From Clostridia bacterium (GTDB taxonomy: Bacteria > Bacillota > Clostridia > Christensenellales > Borkfalkiaceae), in the NCBI GenBank assembly GCA_017616925.1, contig JAFZXG010000104.1:1-13079 (forward strand): 13,079 nt of DNA, read 5' to 3'. Positions within the stretch are counted from its first letter, which is position 1. Each line of letters starts with the position of its first letter. The notes below the pieces were generated by a model. That model worked only from the letters and a program-made list of their open reading frames with translations. It did no database searches and was not told the DNA's origin. This document shows, piece by piece, positions 1 to 6,977 of this stretch. The translations under genes and the position numbers were made by a program.

Positions 1-389
1 ACTTCGTCCGTGGATACCTGATGGAATCTTTCCGCGCTAAATTCTCTGCAGGCGTCCATTAAAACCGAAGTCCCTATCACGTTGGTGGTCAGAAAGACCG
101 ACGGATCGTCGATCGACCTGTCGACGTGCGATTCCGCTGCGAAATTCACCACCGCGTCGGGCATTTCGGCGGCGAACACGCCCCTTATCGCGTCCCTGTC
201 GCAGATGTCCGCTTTATAGAACTTGAAATTCGGATTTTCAAGCGCGTTTTTTAAGGTGGCGAGATTACCCGCGTAGGTAAGTTTATCCACGCAGACTATC
301 TTATAGTCGGGGTGTTTTTTCAGCATATAATAGACGAAGTTACCGCCTATAAACCCTGCGCCGCCCGTTACCAGAACCGTTTTTTTCAT
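1..389 (-). CDS. rfbB: dTDP-glucose 4,6-dehydratase, N-terminal part (cut by the window edge)
   Basis: Only the first 129 codons are present; the gene runs off the left edge. The enzyme converts dTDP-glucose to dTDP-4-keto-6-deoxyglucose, the first committed step toward dTDP-rhamnose and related deoxysugars, in the cytoplasm. The visible part carries the Rossmann NAD motif TGGAGFIG at residues 8-15, then DKLTYAGNLATLKN, NFAAESHVDRSI and HQVSTDE, all diagnostic of the RfbB/RmlB branch of extended SDR enzymes rather than UDP-galactose epimerase. The ATG at 387-389 is preceded by an AAGGA-type ribosome binding site. The gene lies 24 bp after manA and is probably its co-transcribed downstream partner. 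The catalytic YxxxK lies outside the window, so activity cannot be judged here. Confidence 0.93.
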   Translation of the reverse strand, partial: MKKTVLVTGGAGFIGGNFVYYMLKKHPDYKIVCVDKLTYAGNLATLKNALENPNFKFYKADICDRDAIRGVFAAEMPDAVVNFAAESHVDRSIDDPSVFLTTNVIGTSVLMDACREFSAERFHQVSTDE

Positions 390-413
390 ACTGTTTTTCC
401 TTTTTTTAAGATC

Positions 414-1307
414 TTATTTTACACAAGTCGATAAAAACTCGCCGTCGCCCTTTAATTCGGTCTTTTCCCCCGCGGAAACAAAGAACGAATCGCCCTTAGA
501 TAGCGCGATCCCGTCCGCGTCGTACTCGCCTTCGGTAACGGTAACGCAGACGAAACTGTCTTTTTCGCCCACGGTCGCCGAACCTTTTACTTTGTAGGTC
601 GAAAAGTACGGGCAACCGCCCAAAAATCCCTTCCGCGCGGGATCGGGTACTTCGTATTTATCGAGATCGGCAACCGCTTTAGCCTTTTCGATATGCAGTT
701 CCCGTCTGTTCCCCGCCTTATCCACTCTGTCGAAATCGTACACCCTGTATGTTAAGGAACTGTTCTGCTGCACTTCGTAAAGCGTGATCCCCGCGCCTAT
801 CGCGTGGATCGTGCCGCTTTCTATAAAATACGTGTCGCCCTTTTTTACCGGAACTTTGTTCAATAAGTCGCATACGCTCTTATTCTCTATCGCGCGGGCG
901 AACTCTTCCTTATCCACGCTTCTATTTAAACCGAGATAAAGATACGCGCCGTCTTCGGCGTCCAGAACATGCCACATCTCCGTCTTGCCGAACTGCCCTT
1001 CGTTTTTTAAGGCGTATTCGTCCGACGGGTGCACCTGAACGGATAACGGTTTATCCGCGTCAATCATCTTGATAAGCGTTGGGAAAAACGGGAACGCGGC
1101 ACAGTTTTCCCCGAAATCTTTTTTCGTACAGACTTCGGAAAGGGTTTTGCCCTTATTTTCGCCGCTGTCTATAATCGTAAGTCCGTCCTTATGGAAAGAG
1201 AGTTCCCAGGATTCCGAGATTGTTTCGCCGTCTTTTCCGTACTCGTTATGCAGTTTCGTTCCGCCCCAAAGATAACTCTTGATCGCGGGTTTTAATTTTA
1301 CTTTCAT
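414..1307 (-). CDS. manA: class I mannose-6-phosphate isomerase
   Basis: Interconverts fructose-6-phosphate and mannose-6-phosphate, linking glycolysis to mannose use or GDP-mannose supply. The 297-residue protein is the short Firmicutes-type form. The cupin zinc site is readable: Q91 and H93 in QVHPSDEYA, E110 in GKTEMWH and H168 in GTIHAIGAG. The TYRVYDFDR segment at 187-194 carries the arginine expected in the active site. A poorly conserved C-terminal cupin half follows. The start has only a weak site: AGGTG overlaps the TAG stop of the mutase upstream and sits about 13 nt from the ATG, which suggests translational coupling across the 16-bp gap. It belongs to the leftward mutase-manA-rfbB operon. 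The family assignment is secure; whether the cell uses it for mannose catabolism or for polysaccharide synthesis is inference from neighbours. Confidence 0.95.
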   Translation of the reverse strand: MKVKLKPAIKSYLWGGTKLHNEYGKDGETISESWELSFHKDGLTIIDSGENKGKTLSEVCTKKDFGENCAAFPFFPTLIKMIDADKPLSVQVHPSDEYALKNEGQFGKTEMWHVLDAEDGAYLYLGLNRSVDKEEFARAIENKSVCDLLNKVPVKKGDTYFIESGTIHAIGAGITLYEVQQNSSLTYRVYDFDRVDKAGNRRELHIEKAKAVADLDKYEVPDPARKGFLGGCPYFSTYKVKGSATVGEKDSFVCVTVTEGEYDADGIALSKGDSFFVSAGEKTELKGDGEFLSTCVK

Positions 1308-1323
1308 TTTTACCGTAAAACAC

Positions 1324-2955
1324 CTATACTACCGCGTTTTCTATAAACGCAGTCAGTTTTTCTTTAAGCCCTTCCGACTCTTTTTCCGTCTTGCCGACGG
1401 CCGTAATATAGGCTTTGAGTTTGGGTTCGGTGCCGGAAGGTCTGACGATAAGCGAGAACCTTTCGCCCGCAAACGACAGAACGTCGCTCTTCGGCAGTTC
1501 GCCTACGCCGCGGCCGTAGTCCAAGACGGAAAGCACCTTTTCCCCAGCTATTTCCCGCCACGGTTCTTTCCTTAACTTCTCGGTAAAAGATCTCATATAC
1601 TCGAAACCCGACTTGCCTTCGAAAGTTTTAGAAAAAAGCGCGGACGAATAATATCCGAATTTTCCGTAAAGTTCTTCGAGTGCGGAAAGGAAAGTTTTAC
1701 CCGCTTTTTTATAGTAGGCGAAGGCTTCGACTATTATCATTATCGCCGAGATCGCGTCTTTATCGCGGGCGTGTTTTCCCACGAGATACCCGTAACTCTC
1801 TTCCATACCGAAAACGTAGTTGCCGTCTTCCGACTCGTCTATCGTTTCGCCTATATACTTAAAGCCCGTAAGCACGTTCTTTACTTTAACGCCGAAAGAT
1901 CCCGCCACCTTTTCCGAAAGCCCCGAAGTGACTATCGTCTTTACGATATACGCGTTTTCGGGCAGCGTCCCCCCTTCCTTTTTTACGGAAAGAATAAAGT
2001 TTTCCATAAGAACGCCCGTCTCGTTGCCGTTTAAGAGTCTGTACCCCTTCCCGTCCCTTACCGCGACGCCCACTCTGTCCGCGTCGGGATCGGTGGCAAG
2101 TACGAGTTCAGCGCCCGAACTTTCCGCGCACTCCACGGCGAGTTTTAACGCCGCGCGTTCTTCGGGATTAGGATAGGGACAGGTCGTAAAATCCCCGTTC
2201 GGTTCGCTTTGTTCCTTTACGATGGTATATTTTACGTTCAGCCTTTCGAACAGTTTACGCACGGGAATATTCCCCGTGCCGCAAAGCGGGGTATAGACGA
2301 CGGTCGGAAGATATTTTTTGTCGTACGGCAGGGAATACTCTTCTATCGCGTCCAGGAAGGCGACGAGAGTCTCTTCGCCCAAGGTCCGTATCAGTTTTAA
2401 GTCGGGGATAAACTCGTTAAAGTACCCGTATTTTTCTATGCACTCCGTCACTTCCGCCGCCGCGGAATCGGTCAGTTGACAGCCGTTTTTGTTATATACC
2501 TTATATCCGTTATACTCTTTTGGGTTATGGCTTGCGGTTATCACCACGCCGCAGAAAAGAGAATAATATCTCACCGCGAAAGAGAGTACGGGCGTGGGCG
2601 TCAAAGTATTGAACAGGTATGCTTTTATTCCCTTAAAGGACATTATTTCGGCGACGAGCAGGGCAAACCTATCGGACATGTGCCTGCTGTCGTAAGCGAT
2701 CCCCACGCTGTCGCCGCCGTTATTTTTAATATAGTCGGCAAGTCCGAAAGTCGCCCTTCCCACCGAAAAGACGTTCATCCTGTTCGTACCCGCGCCGAGT
2801 TTCCCGCGGAGTCCGCCCGTGCCGAAAGAAAGACCCTTATAAAACCTGTCTTCTATCGCCCTTTCGTCGCCTGCGACGGAAATAAGTTCGTTATAGACCG
2901 CGCTTTCCTTCGCGGATTTTTTAAGCCACTCTTCGTAAAGAGAAACAACCGACAT
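1324..2955 (-). CDS. pgcA: phosphoglucomutase / phospho-sugar mutase (alpha-D-phosphohexomutase family)
   Basis: Interconverts glucose-6-P and glucose-1-P, and possibly mannose phosphates, through a phosphoserine enzyme. The 543 residues show the four canonical loops: TASHNPKEYNGYK with the phosphoserine at S142; the Mg2+ loop DPDADRVG with D289, D291 and D293; the sugar-specificity loop GMEESYGY at 383-390; and the phosphate-binding loop RPSGTEPK at 505-512. An EESYG loop is typical of PGM2/PgcA-type phosphoglucomutases, while ManB-type enzymes tend to have GEQSGH, so I favour glucose-1-P synthesis. That product feeds dTDP-glucose, which fits rfbB two genes downstream. The ATG at 2953-2955 has an AAAGGA site 7 nt upstream, and a good promoter lies at 2977-3005, making this the first gene of the operon. 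The gene symbol is by analogy with Bacillus. Confidence 0.92.
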   Translation of the reverse strand: MSVVSLYEEWLKKSAKESAVYNELISVAGDERAIEDRFYKGLSFGTGGLRGKLGAGTNRMNVFSVGRATFGLADYIKNNGGDSVGIAYDSRHMSDRFALLVAEIMSFKGIKAYLFNTLTPTPVLSFAVRYYSLFCGVVITASHNPKEYNGYKVYNKNGCQLTDSAAAEVTECIEKYGYFNEFIPDLKLIRTLGEETLVAFLDAIEEYSLPYDKKYLPTVVYTPLCGTGNIPVRKLFERLNVKYTIVKEQSEPNGDFTTCPYPNPEERAALKLAVECAESSGAELVLATDPDADRVGVAVRDGKGYRLLNGNETGVLMENFILSVKKEGGTLPENAYIVKTIVTSGLSEKVAGSFGVKVKNVLTGFKYIGETIDESEDGNYVFGMEESYGYLVGKHARDKDAISAIMIIVEAFAYYKKAGKTFLSALEELYGKFGYYSSALFSKTFEGKSGFEYMRSFTEKLRKEPWREIAGEKVLSVLDYGRGVGELPKSDVLSFAGERFSLIVRPSGTEPKLKAYITAVGKTEKESEGLKEKLTAFIENAVV

Positions 2956-2976
2956 TTCTTTTCCTTTATTTATATA

Positions 2977-3005
2977 ATTCTACCACAAACCGAGTCCGAT
3001 CGCAA
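2977..3005 (-). promoter_or_regulatory. Sigma-A-type promoter of the mutase-manA-rfbB operon
   Basis: Read on the minus strand: -35 TTGCGA (3000-3005), a 17-bp spacer, and an extended -10, TGG followed by TAGAAT (2977-2982). It sits between the stop of the transporter gene and the mutase ribosome binding site and predicts a leader of only about 15 nt. I see no terminator between the transporter gene and this promoter, so readthrough from the upstream gene is also possible. Confidence 0.65.
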
Positions 3006-3019
3006 TACCGATAGGTAAA

Positions 3020-3952
3020 TTAACTTATAGACGCGTCTTCGGGCGGTAAAAGCGGTTTTTTCTTTCCGAACTCTATTTCCGAAATAAGCACCGCAACGAA
3101 GATCAGCGCAAATCCCGCAAACATGACGACCGAAGTGTGTTCCCTGCCCATAACGAGTGAAAACGCTGTTCCGAACACCGATTCCAGACTCAGGATAAGC
3201 GCGGCTTGGGACGGGTGCGTGTAGCGCATGCCCGAAATCTGTGCGAACTGCGCGTAAAGGGTGCAGATAAATGTAAGGAACAGTACCATAAATATCTGCC
3301 TTCCGTCCAACGCGTAAACGCCTATCCCCCGCGGAAGATCCGTGATAAGCGATATCGCGGAAAATATCACGCCGACGACGGCAAGTTCTAATATAAGCGT
3401 AAGGTAAGTGTCGTCGCCCTTTCTCCCCGCGTTGTCGATAGAGAGAATCTGAAAGGCGAAACACACCGCCGCGGTTATCGTAAGTCCGTATCCCGCCGCC
3501 GCGTTCCCGTGCTTTTCTCCGCCGCCCGATAACGCTATCATACTTATACCCGCAAGGCATAAAAGCGCGGCAACGATATGTTTCGCTTTCGGTCTCGACT
3601 TATATATCATCCACAAAAAGAAGGGGATCATTATGTTATAGGTGGAAGTCAAAAAGGCGTTCTCGCCCGGAGTGGTGTTTTTCAGTCCGTAAGTCTGCGT
3701 AAGATACGCAAGGGTAAGTATTACGCCCAGAATAAGCCCGCGTTTAAGCGTCCCCTTGTTCATGTTCTTGAATCGCTTTACGAAAATAAGCGAAAGCAGT
3801 CCCGCCGAAAGTAAAAACCTTACGCCGATGACGTAGTACATCGAGACCGTTTCGATAACGTCCTGCAGGAAGGTAAAAGAAACGCCCCACGCCATCGTCG
3901 CGGAGAGAAGAAGAAGTTGTCCGAATAAGTTAAGTCTTTTTTCTTTAAGCAT
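3020..3952 (-). CDS. EamA/DMT-superfamily transporter, 10 membrane segments
   Basis: A 310-residue integral membrane protein with the duplicated EamA architecture: five hydrophobic segments in roughly residues 10-140, a glycine-rich hydrophilic linker (GGGEKHG), then five more in about 152-293, ending in a short charged tail. Typical family marks are the early AWGVSF motif, the RFLLSA segment with its basic loop, and a second-repeat LSLESVFG-type motif near the end. Members export or import small metabolites such as amino acids, nucleobases or sugars; the substrate cannot be read from sequence. The ATG at 3950-3952 has AAAGG 6 nt upstream and a TATAAT promoter close by, so the gene is probably its own transcription unit. 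Its position beside the sugar operon does not by itself indicate a sugar substrate. Confidence 0.88.
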   Translation of the reverse strand: MLKEKRLNLFGQLLLLSATMAWGVSFTFLQDVIETVSMYYVIGVRFLLSAGLLSLIFVKRFKNMNKGTLKRGLILGVILTLAYLTQTYGLKNTTPGENAFLTSTYNIMIPFFLWMIYKSRPKAKHIVAALLCLAGISMIALSGGGEKHGNAAAGYGLTITAAVCFAFQILSIDNAGRKGDDTYLTLILELAVVGVIFSAISLITDLPRGIGVYALDGRQIFMVLFLTFICTLYAQFAQISGMRYTHPSQAALILSLESVFGTAFSLVMGREHTSVVMFAGFALIFVAVLISEIEFGKKKPLLPPEDASIS

Positions 3953-3975
3953 ACGAAACCTTTATAACAGAAACA

Positions 3976-4004
3976 ATTATACTAAACCGCGGGAAAAAAC
4001 ACAA
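3976..4004 (-). promoter_or_regulatory. Promoter of the DMT transporter gene
   Basis: On the minus strand, -35 TTGTGT (3999-4004), a 17-bp spacer and a consensus -10 TATAAT (3976-3981). It lies directly after the yebC terminator and about 23 bp before the start codon, giving a short leader with an AAAGG ribosome binding site. The -10 is perfect; the -35 matches consensus at three of six positions. Confidence 0.65.
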
Positions 4005-4017
4005 GCGGGAAAGGGGA

Positions 4018-4056
4018 TAAAAATAAAAATTACCGCGGACGGAAAGTCCGCGGTAA
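4018..4056 (-). terminator. Rho-independent terminator of the infC-yebC operon
   Basis: A perfect 10-bp inverted repeat (TACCGCGGAC at 4031-4040 and its complement at 4046-4055, loop of 5) extends by one more pair at 4030/4056. On the minus strand it is followed by ATTTTTATTTTTA. It begins 23 nt after the yebC stop. The U-tract is present only on the minus-strand side, so it serves leftward transcription. Confidence 0.9.
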
Positions 4057-4078
4057 AAATCGGTCGTTTTACCCTAAA

Positions 4079-4819
4079 CTATTCTTCTTCGTCTTCTTCG
4101 GGAAGATCGACGTTGTGGTACACGTCGCTTACGTCGTCGAGATCTTCCAAAGCGTCTATTAATCTTTGGAACTTGGCGAGTTCTTCGCCTTCTAACTTTA
4201 TCTTGTTCTGCGGGACCATACGGATCTCCGCTTCGAAAAAGTTAAGTCCCTTTTCTTCGAGATATTTTCTGACCGACGAGAACGCGGCTACCGAAGTATT
4301 GACTATAAACGCGTCGTCTTCGGTGATTATATCGTCCGCACCCGCTTCTAAGGCGTATTCCATAAGTTTGTCTTCGGATAGGTCCGGAGTTCTCTCTACG
4401 GCGATTATGCCCATCGTGGTAAAGGTGAACGAAACGCAACCCGCGTTACCGAGATTGCCGCCGTGCTTTCTCATTACCGTTCTGACGAAATCGACCGTGC
4501 GGTTTTTATTGTCGGTAAGCGCCTTTATTATGACCGCACTGCCCGCCGGACCGTATCCTTCGTACGTTAATTCTTCGTAGGTAGCGTTGGAAAGTTCGCC
4601 CGCCGCCTTCGCTATACAGCGTTTGATGTTATCGTTGGGCATATTCACGGCTTTCGCTTTCGCGATCGCGTCCGCTAACTTACTGTTGGTGTTGGGATCG
4701 GGGTTGGATTTCGCGGCGACTGCTATTTCTCTTCCCACTTTGGTGAAGATCCTGCCCTTGATGGCGTCCGTCTTTGCTTTTTTTACGGCGATATTCGCCG
4801 CGTGGCTATGTCCTGACAT
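4079..4819 (-). CDS. yebC: YebC/TACO1-family translation factor (historically a transcriptional regulator)
   Basis: A 246-residue member of the YebC/PmpR family. The usual landmarks are present: GRIFTKVGREIAVAAK at the end of the N-terminal helical region, a DAIAKAKAVNMPNDNIKR segment, YEGYGPAGSAVII, RHGGNLG-like KHGGNLGNAGCVSF, and an acidic C-terminus ending DLPEEDEEE. Family members have been described as DNA-binding regulators and, more recently, as ribosome-associated factors that help translate proline-rich stretches; the second role fits its place at the end of an initiation-factor and ribosomal-protein operon. The start ATG is preceded by AAAGGAG with 8-nt spacing and lies 19 bp after the methyltransferase stop. 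The extreme N-terminus reads MSGHSHAANIA, whereas most family members have GHSKW there. A strong terminator follows. Confidence 0.93.
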   Translation of the reverse strand: MSGHSHAANIAVKKAKTDAIKGRIFTKVGREIAVAAKSNPDPNTNSKLADAIAKAKAVNMPNDNIKRCIAKAAGELSNATYEELTYEGYGPAGSAVIIKALTDNKNRTVDFVRTVMRKHGGNLGNAGCVSFTFTTMGIIAVERTPDLSEDKLMEYALEAGADDIITEDDAFIVNTSVAAFSSVRKYLEEKGLNFFEAEIRMVPQNKIKLEGEELAKFQRLIDALEDLDDVSDVYHNVDLPEEDEEE

Positions 4820-4838
4820 ACTCTTTTCTCCTTTTTTC

Positions 4839-5564
4839 TTATTTATTTAACTCGTACATAATAATACTCGCGGAAACCGCGGCGTTCAAACTTTCCACAC
4901 CGTTTTGCATGGGAATAGATATTATTTCCTGCCCCGCGGCTTTCACTTCTTTCGAAACCCCGTGCCCTTCGTTTCCGACCGCGATACAATGCGCGGGGGC
5001 AATTTTCACGGATCTTATATCCTTTCCGTCCATATCGGCAACCAGAATCGGAACTTTTACTTTCGCTAACAGTTCTTCTCTCTTCCCCGAAAAGACTTTT
5101 ACGCGGAATATACCGCCCATACTCGCCCGAACTGATTTAGCGGAATACGCGTCCGCTCCGTCCGCGATAAAGACCGTGCCGTATCCGAAAGCCGCCGCGC
5201 TCCTTATTATCGCGCCTACGTTCGCGGGATCGGACACTCCGTCCAAAAACACGCTTTTACAGTCCGTATCCGTTTCCGAAAACTTCGGTATATGGCAGAC
5301 CGCAAGAACGCCCTGCGGGGTTTTATCGTCGGTTATCGCGTCAAAAACGCCGTCCGTAACGGTTTCAAAGGGCAGAATACAGTTTCCGAAAAGTTCTTTT
5401 CCCCTTTCGGTGAAGATAAGATCGCGGACCTTTATTCCGCAACTTACCGCTTCTTTTACGGATTTTACCCCTTCGACGAGAAAAAGCCCCGTTTCGTCTC
5501 TGTACTTTTTAAGGGAAAGCGACTTTATCTCTTTTATAAGGGAATTCTGCCTTGAAGTTATCAT
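4839..5564 (-). CDS. TrmH/SpoU-family RNA 2'-O-methyltransferase (RlmB/YsgA-like)
   Basis: Transfers a methyl group from SAM to a ribose 2'-OH of rRNA or tRNA; the exact target is unknown. The 241-residue protein has a small N-terminal substrate-binding domain (SRQNSLIKEIKSL, FLVEGVKSV) and a C-terminal SPOUT knot with all three motifs: DPANVGAIIRSAAAFG from D112 (N115, R121), AVGNEGHGVS at 195-204 (E199), and IPMQNGVESLNAAV at 217-230 (S225, N227). I chose the ATG at 5562-5564 because homologues begin MITS-N-IK; an in-frame TTG at 5574-5576 would add four residues but lies inside a hairpin. Neither start has a well-placed ribosome binding site (AAGTAGG ends 14 nt before the ATG), so translation may be coupled to rplT. 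It lies between rplT and yebC in the same operon. Confidence 0.9.
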   Translation of the reverse strand: MITSRQNSLIKEIKSLSLKKYRDETGLFLVEGVKSVKEAVSCGIKVRDLIFTERGKELFGNCILPFETVTDGVFDAITDDKTPQGVLAVCHIPKFSETDTDCKSVFLDGVSDPANVGAIIRSAAAFGYGTVFIADGADAYSAKSVRASMGGIFRVKVFSGKREELLAKVKVPILVADMDGKDIRSVKIAPAHCIAVGNEGHGVSKEVKAAGQEIISIPMQNGVESLNAAVSASIIMYELNK

Positions 5565-5573
5565 ATACGGAAA

Positions 5574-5598
5574 CAAAGCCTACTTATCGTAGGCTTTG
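5574..5598 (-). terminator. Hairpin between rplT and the methyltransferase (weak terminator or attenuator)
   Basis: A perfect 10-bp inverted repeat, CAAAGCCTAC / GTAGGCTTTG with loop TTATC, starts 4 nt after the rplT stop. On the minus strand the 3' arm ends in TTTG and runs into TTTCCG, a poor U-tract, so it likely terminates only part of the transcripts. It sits 9 nt before the methyltransferase ATG, and its 3' arm contains the only ribosome-binding-like sequence, so it may instead reduce translation of that gene. Confidence 0.55.
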
Positions 5599-5602
5599 CG
5601 GT

Positions 5603-5959
5603 TTACTTTGCTAAACTTTCTTTCGCCTTTCCGCAGAGTACCGCGAAAGCGGGCGCGTCCGAAACGGCGATATCGGCAAGCACCTTTCTGTTTAGGGTGA
5701 TACCCGCCTTTTTAAGTCCGTAAACGAACTTGCTGTAAGAAATATCGTTGATCCTGCAAGCCGCGTTGATCCTTGCGATCCACAAAGATCTGAAATCGCG
5801 CTTTTTCGCTTTTCTTCCGATGTACGAGTACATACCCGCCTTCATGACGGCTTCTCTCGCTACTCTGTATCTTTTACTTCTTCCGCCGAAGTATCCTTTG
5901 GCGAGTTTTAATATTTTTCTACGCTTTTTAACGGCGTTTACCGCTCTTTTAATACGCAT
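5603..5959 (-). CDS. rplT: 50S ribosomal protein L20
   Basis: An early-assembly large-subunit protein that binds 23S rRNA and, in Bacillus, represses its own operon by binding the infC leader. The 118 residues equal the usual length. The basic N-terminal extension ([27 protein letters not shown]) and the core motifs [20 protein letters not shown] and [28 protein letters not shown] are conserved. The ATG at 5957-5959 follows a GGGAGGG ribosome binding site. It lies 21 bp downstream of rpmI in the standard infC-rpmI-rplT order, and the leader at 6725-6889 is the expected target for its autoregulation. Confidence 0.98.
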   Translation of the reverse strand: MRIKRAVNAVKKRRKILKLAKGYFGGRSKRYRVAREAVMKAGMYSYIGRKAKKRDFRSLWIARINAACRINDISYSKFVYGLKKAGITLNRKVLADIAVSDAPAFAVLCGKAKESLAK

Positions 5960-5980
5960 TTTTATACCCTCCCTTTATTC

Positions 5981-6178
5981 TCACTTGTTGTAAATAAGCG
6001 TCTTAACGGTCTTTGCCTGCGTCTCGTCAACGTACGCACCGGCGCAAAGATTGTTCTTTCTCTTTCTGTCTTTCTTGGTAAGAATATGGTTCTTGCCGGA
6101 GCAAGCCCTTTTTATCTTGCCGGTTGCGGTTACTTTAAAACGTTTCTTCGCCGCGCTTTTCGTCTTCATTTTAGGCAT
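5981..6178 (-). CDS. rpmI: 50S ribosomal protein L35
   Basis: A small structural protein of the large ribosomal subunit. The 65 residues match the family length. The sequence has the expected [14 protein letters not shown] start, the [22 protein letters not shown] core and a C-terminus ending in TLIYNK. A strong TTGGAGGT ribosome binding site lies 8 nt before the ATG at 6176-6178. It sits between infC (33-bp gap) and rplT (21-bp gap), the universal order in Bacillota. Confidence 0.98.
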   Translation of the reverse strand: MPKMKTKSAAKKRFKVTATGKIKRACSGKNHILTKKDRKRKNNLCAGAYVDETQAKTVKTLIYNK

Positions 6179-6211
6179 CGTAATTAACCTCCAAAGTTGT
6201 ATTTATTAAAG

Positions 6212-6724
6212 TCACGCTTTTATCGGGGCAAGCATCATAAAGACGTTCCTGCCCTCCGTAAGCGGTTTCTTTTCCATTTGTCCGTAATCTTTCACTATCT
6301 CGAAGAACTTCGCCATTACCGTCGCCGCGAGTTCGGGGTGTGCCATCTGACGCCCGCGCATCCTTATCGCGACTTTCACCTTGTTGCCCGCGGTAAGAAA
6401 TTTCTGCGCCTGTTTCGCCTTTACGTTGAGATCTCCCACGTCTATCGTGCAGGAAAGCCAGACTTCCTTTATTTCTACGATTTTCTGATTCTTCTTCTGT
6501 TCCTTGGCTTTCTTACTGAGTTCGAACAGGTACTTCCCGTAATTCATAAGTTTGCATACGGGCGGATTCGCCGTCGGCGAAATTTTTACGAGATCGAGTT
6601 CTTCTTCCTCGGCTTTGGCGAGAGCCTCTCTCGCGGACACGATCCCGAGTTGCTCCCCGTCTTTACCTATAAGCCTTACTTCTCTGTCGCGAATTTCTTC
6701 GTTGATCTGATGTTCTTTTTTTAT
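6212..6724 (-). CDS. infC: Translation initiation factor IF-3, probable AUA start
   Basis: Binds the 30S subunit, discriminates against poor start codons and keeps subunits apart. The 170-residue reading has an N-domain (QINEEIRDREVRLIGKDGEQLGIVSAREAL), the signature PPVCKLMNYGKYLFE at about 54-68, a lysine-rich linker, and a C-domain ending MMLAPIKA, which together give the full family length. No ATG, GTG or TTG lies before the N-domain; the first such codon, GTG at 6638-6640, would delete its first 28 residues. The ATA at 6722-6724 is preceded by GAGGT at 6733-6737 with 8-nt spacing, and starts the protein seven codons before the conserved IN-E motif, as in homologues. Rare start codons are a known autoregulatory feature of infC (AUU in E. 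coli). An in-frame ATT at 6767-6769 is rejected because it abuts the attenuator U-tract. Confidence 0.93.
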   Translation of the reverse strand: MKKEHQINEEIRDREVRLIGKDGEQLGIVSAREALAKAEEEELDLVKISPTANPPVCKLMNYGKYLFELSKKAKEQKKNQKIVEIKEVWLSCTIDVGDLNVKAKQAQKFLTAGNKVKVAIRMRGRQMAHPELAATVMAKFFEIVKDYGQMEKKPLTEGRNVFMMLAPIKA

Positions 6725-6732
6725 AGTTTTGT

Positions 6733-6737
6733 ACCTC
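6733..6737 (-). promoter_or_regulatory. Ribosome binding site that decides the infC start
   Basis: GAGGT on the minus strand, 8 nt before the ATA at 6722-6724. No comparable site precedes the ATT further upstream. This placement is the main evidence that translation begins at AUA. Confidence 0.75.
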
Positions 6738-6769
6738 GCAGTTTTTTTGCCGTTTAGGCGGCGCGCAAT

Positions 6770-6798
6770 AAAAAAAGGTCGCTCGCAAAAGCAACCCT
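6770..6798 (-). terminator. Attenuator terminator in the infC leader
   Basis: On the minus strand, AGGGTTGCT (6790-6798) pairs with AGCGACCTT (6775-6783) through nine pairs including two G-U wobbles, loop of six, and seven Ts follow at 6770-6776. It lies upstream of the infC ribosome binding site, as required for transcriptional attenuation of the whole operon. Confidence 0.8.
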
Positions 6799-6895
6799 GA
6801 ACGCATTACGCCGCTATATAAGCGGTTCGTTTCGTCTATGTGCCGAACGGATCTTTCCGTCGGCGAGAAGGGTAACTTCTGCTTTAAGCAAAAGT

Positions 6896-6945
6896 ATAAT
6901 ACTCTATTTCGCGGGATTTGTCAAACGTTTTTTAAAAATTTTTCT
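6896..6945 (-). promoter_or_regulatory. Strong sigma-A promoter of the infC operon with A/T-rich UP-like segment
   Basis: On the minus strand, a perfect -35 TTGACA (6919-6924), 17-bp spacer and -10 TATTAT (6896-6901). Immediately upstream of the -35 lies a run of A-tracts and T-tracts (about 6927-6945), resembling an UP element, as expected for a highly expressed translation operon. Confidence 0.82.
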
Positions 6946-6977
6946 GTTCGCCCTTAATTTGCCGCGGAAAATATAAA

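Larger units (their letters stand above)
6725..6889 (-). ncRNA. infC operon leader, L20-leader-type attenuator
   Basis: The untranslated leader of about 165 nt, between the predicted transcription start near 6889 and infC, folds into successive hairpins. On the minus strand they are AGAAG/CTTCT, then GCCGACGGA pairing with TCCGTTCGGC (one bulged T), then CCGCT/AGCGG, and finally the terminator at 6770-6798. In Bacillus, L20 binding to such a leader, which mimics its 23S rRNA site, causes premature termination. The architecture and position match that class; I have not aligned it to the Rfam L20_leader model, so the family name is inferred from context and general layout. Confidence 0.7.

Noticed and set aside
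2970..3560. Minus-strand frame of 196 codons inside the DMT transporter gene
   Set aside because: Rich in Arg, Gly and Tyr with no domain, and in a different frame of a gene whose own frame encodes ten clear membrane segments.
5574..5576. TTG start for the methyltransferase
   Set aside because: It lies in the hairpin stem, only a couple of bases after the AGG, and adds four residues (MFPY) absent from the usual MITS start.
4774..5592. Long plus-strand reading frame (272 codons) opposite the methyltransferase
   Set aside because: It lies antisense to a gene with all three SPOUT motifs, crosses into yebC, has no recognisable protein features and has Ser/Ala/Thr-rich composition expected of a shadow frame.
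6638..6640. GTG as the infC start
   Set aside because: It would remove the first 28 residues of the conserved IF-3 N-domain, which are intact in frame upstream.
6197..6757. Plus-strand frame of 186 codons opposite infC
   Set aside because: Antisense to a full-length IF-3; the Phe/Tyr/Arg-rich translation is typical of a shadow.
6767..6769. AUU as the infC start, as in E. coli
   Set aside because: It directly follows the attenuator U-tract, has no ribosome binding site and would add 15 residues without family support.
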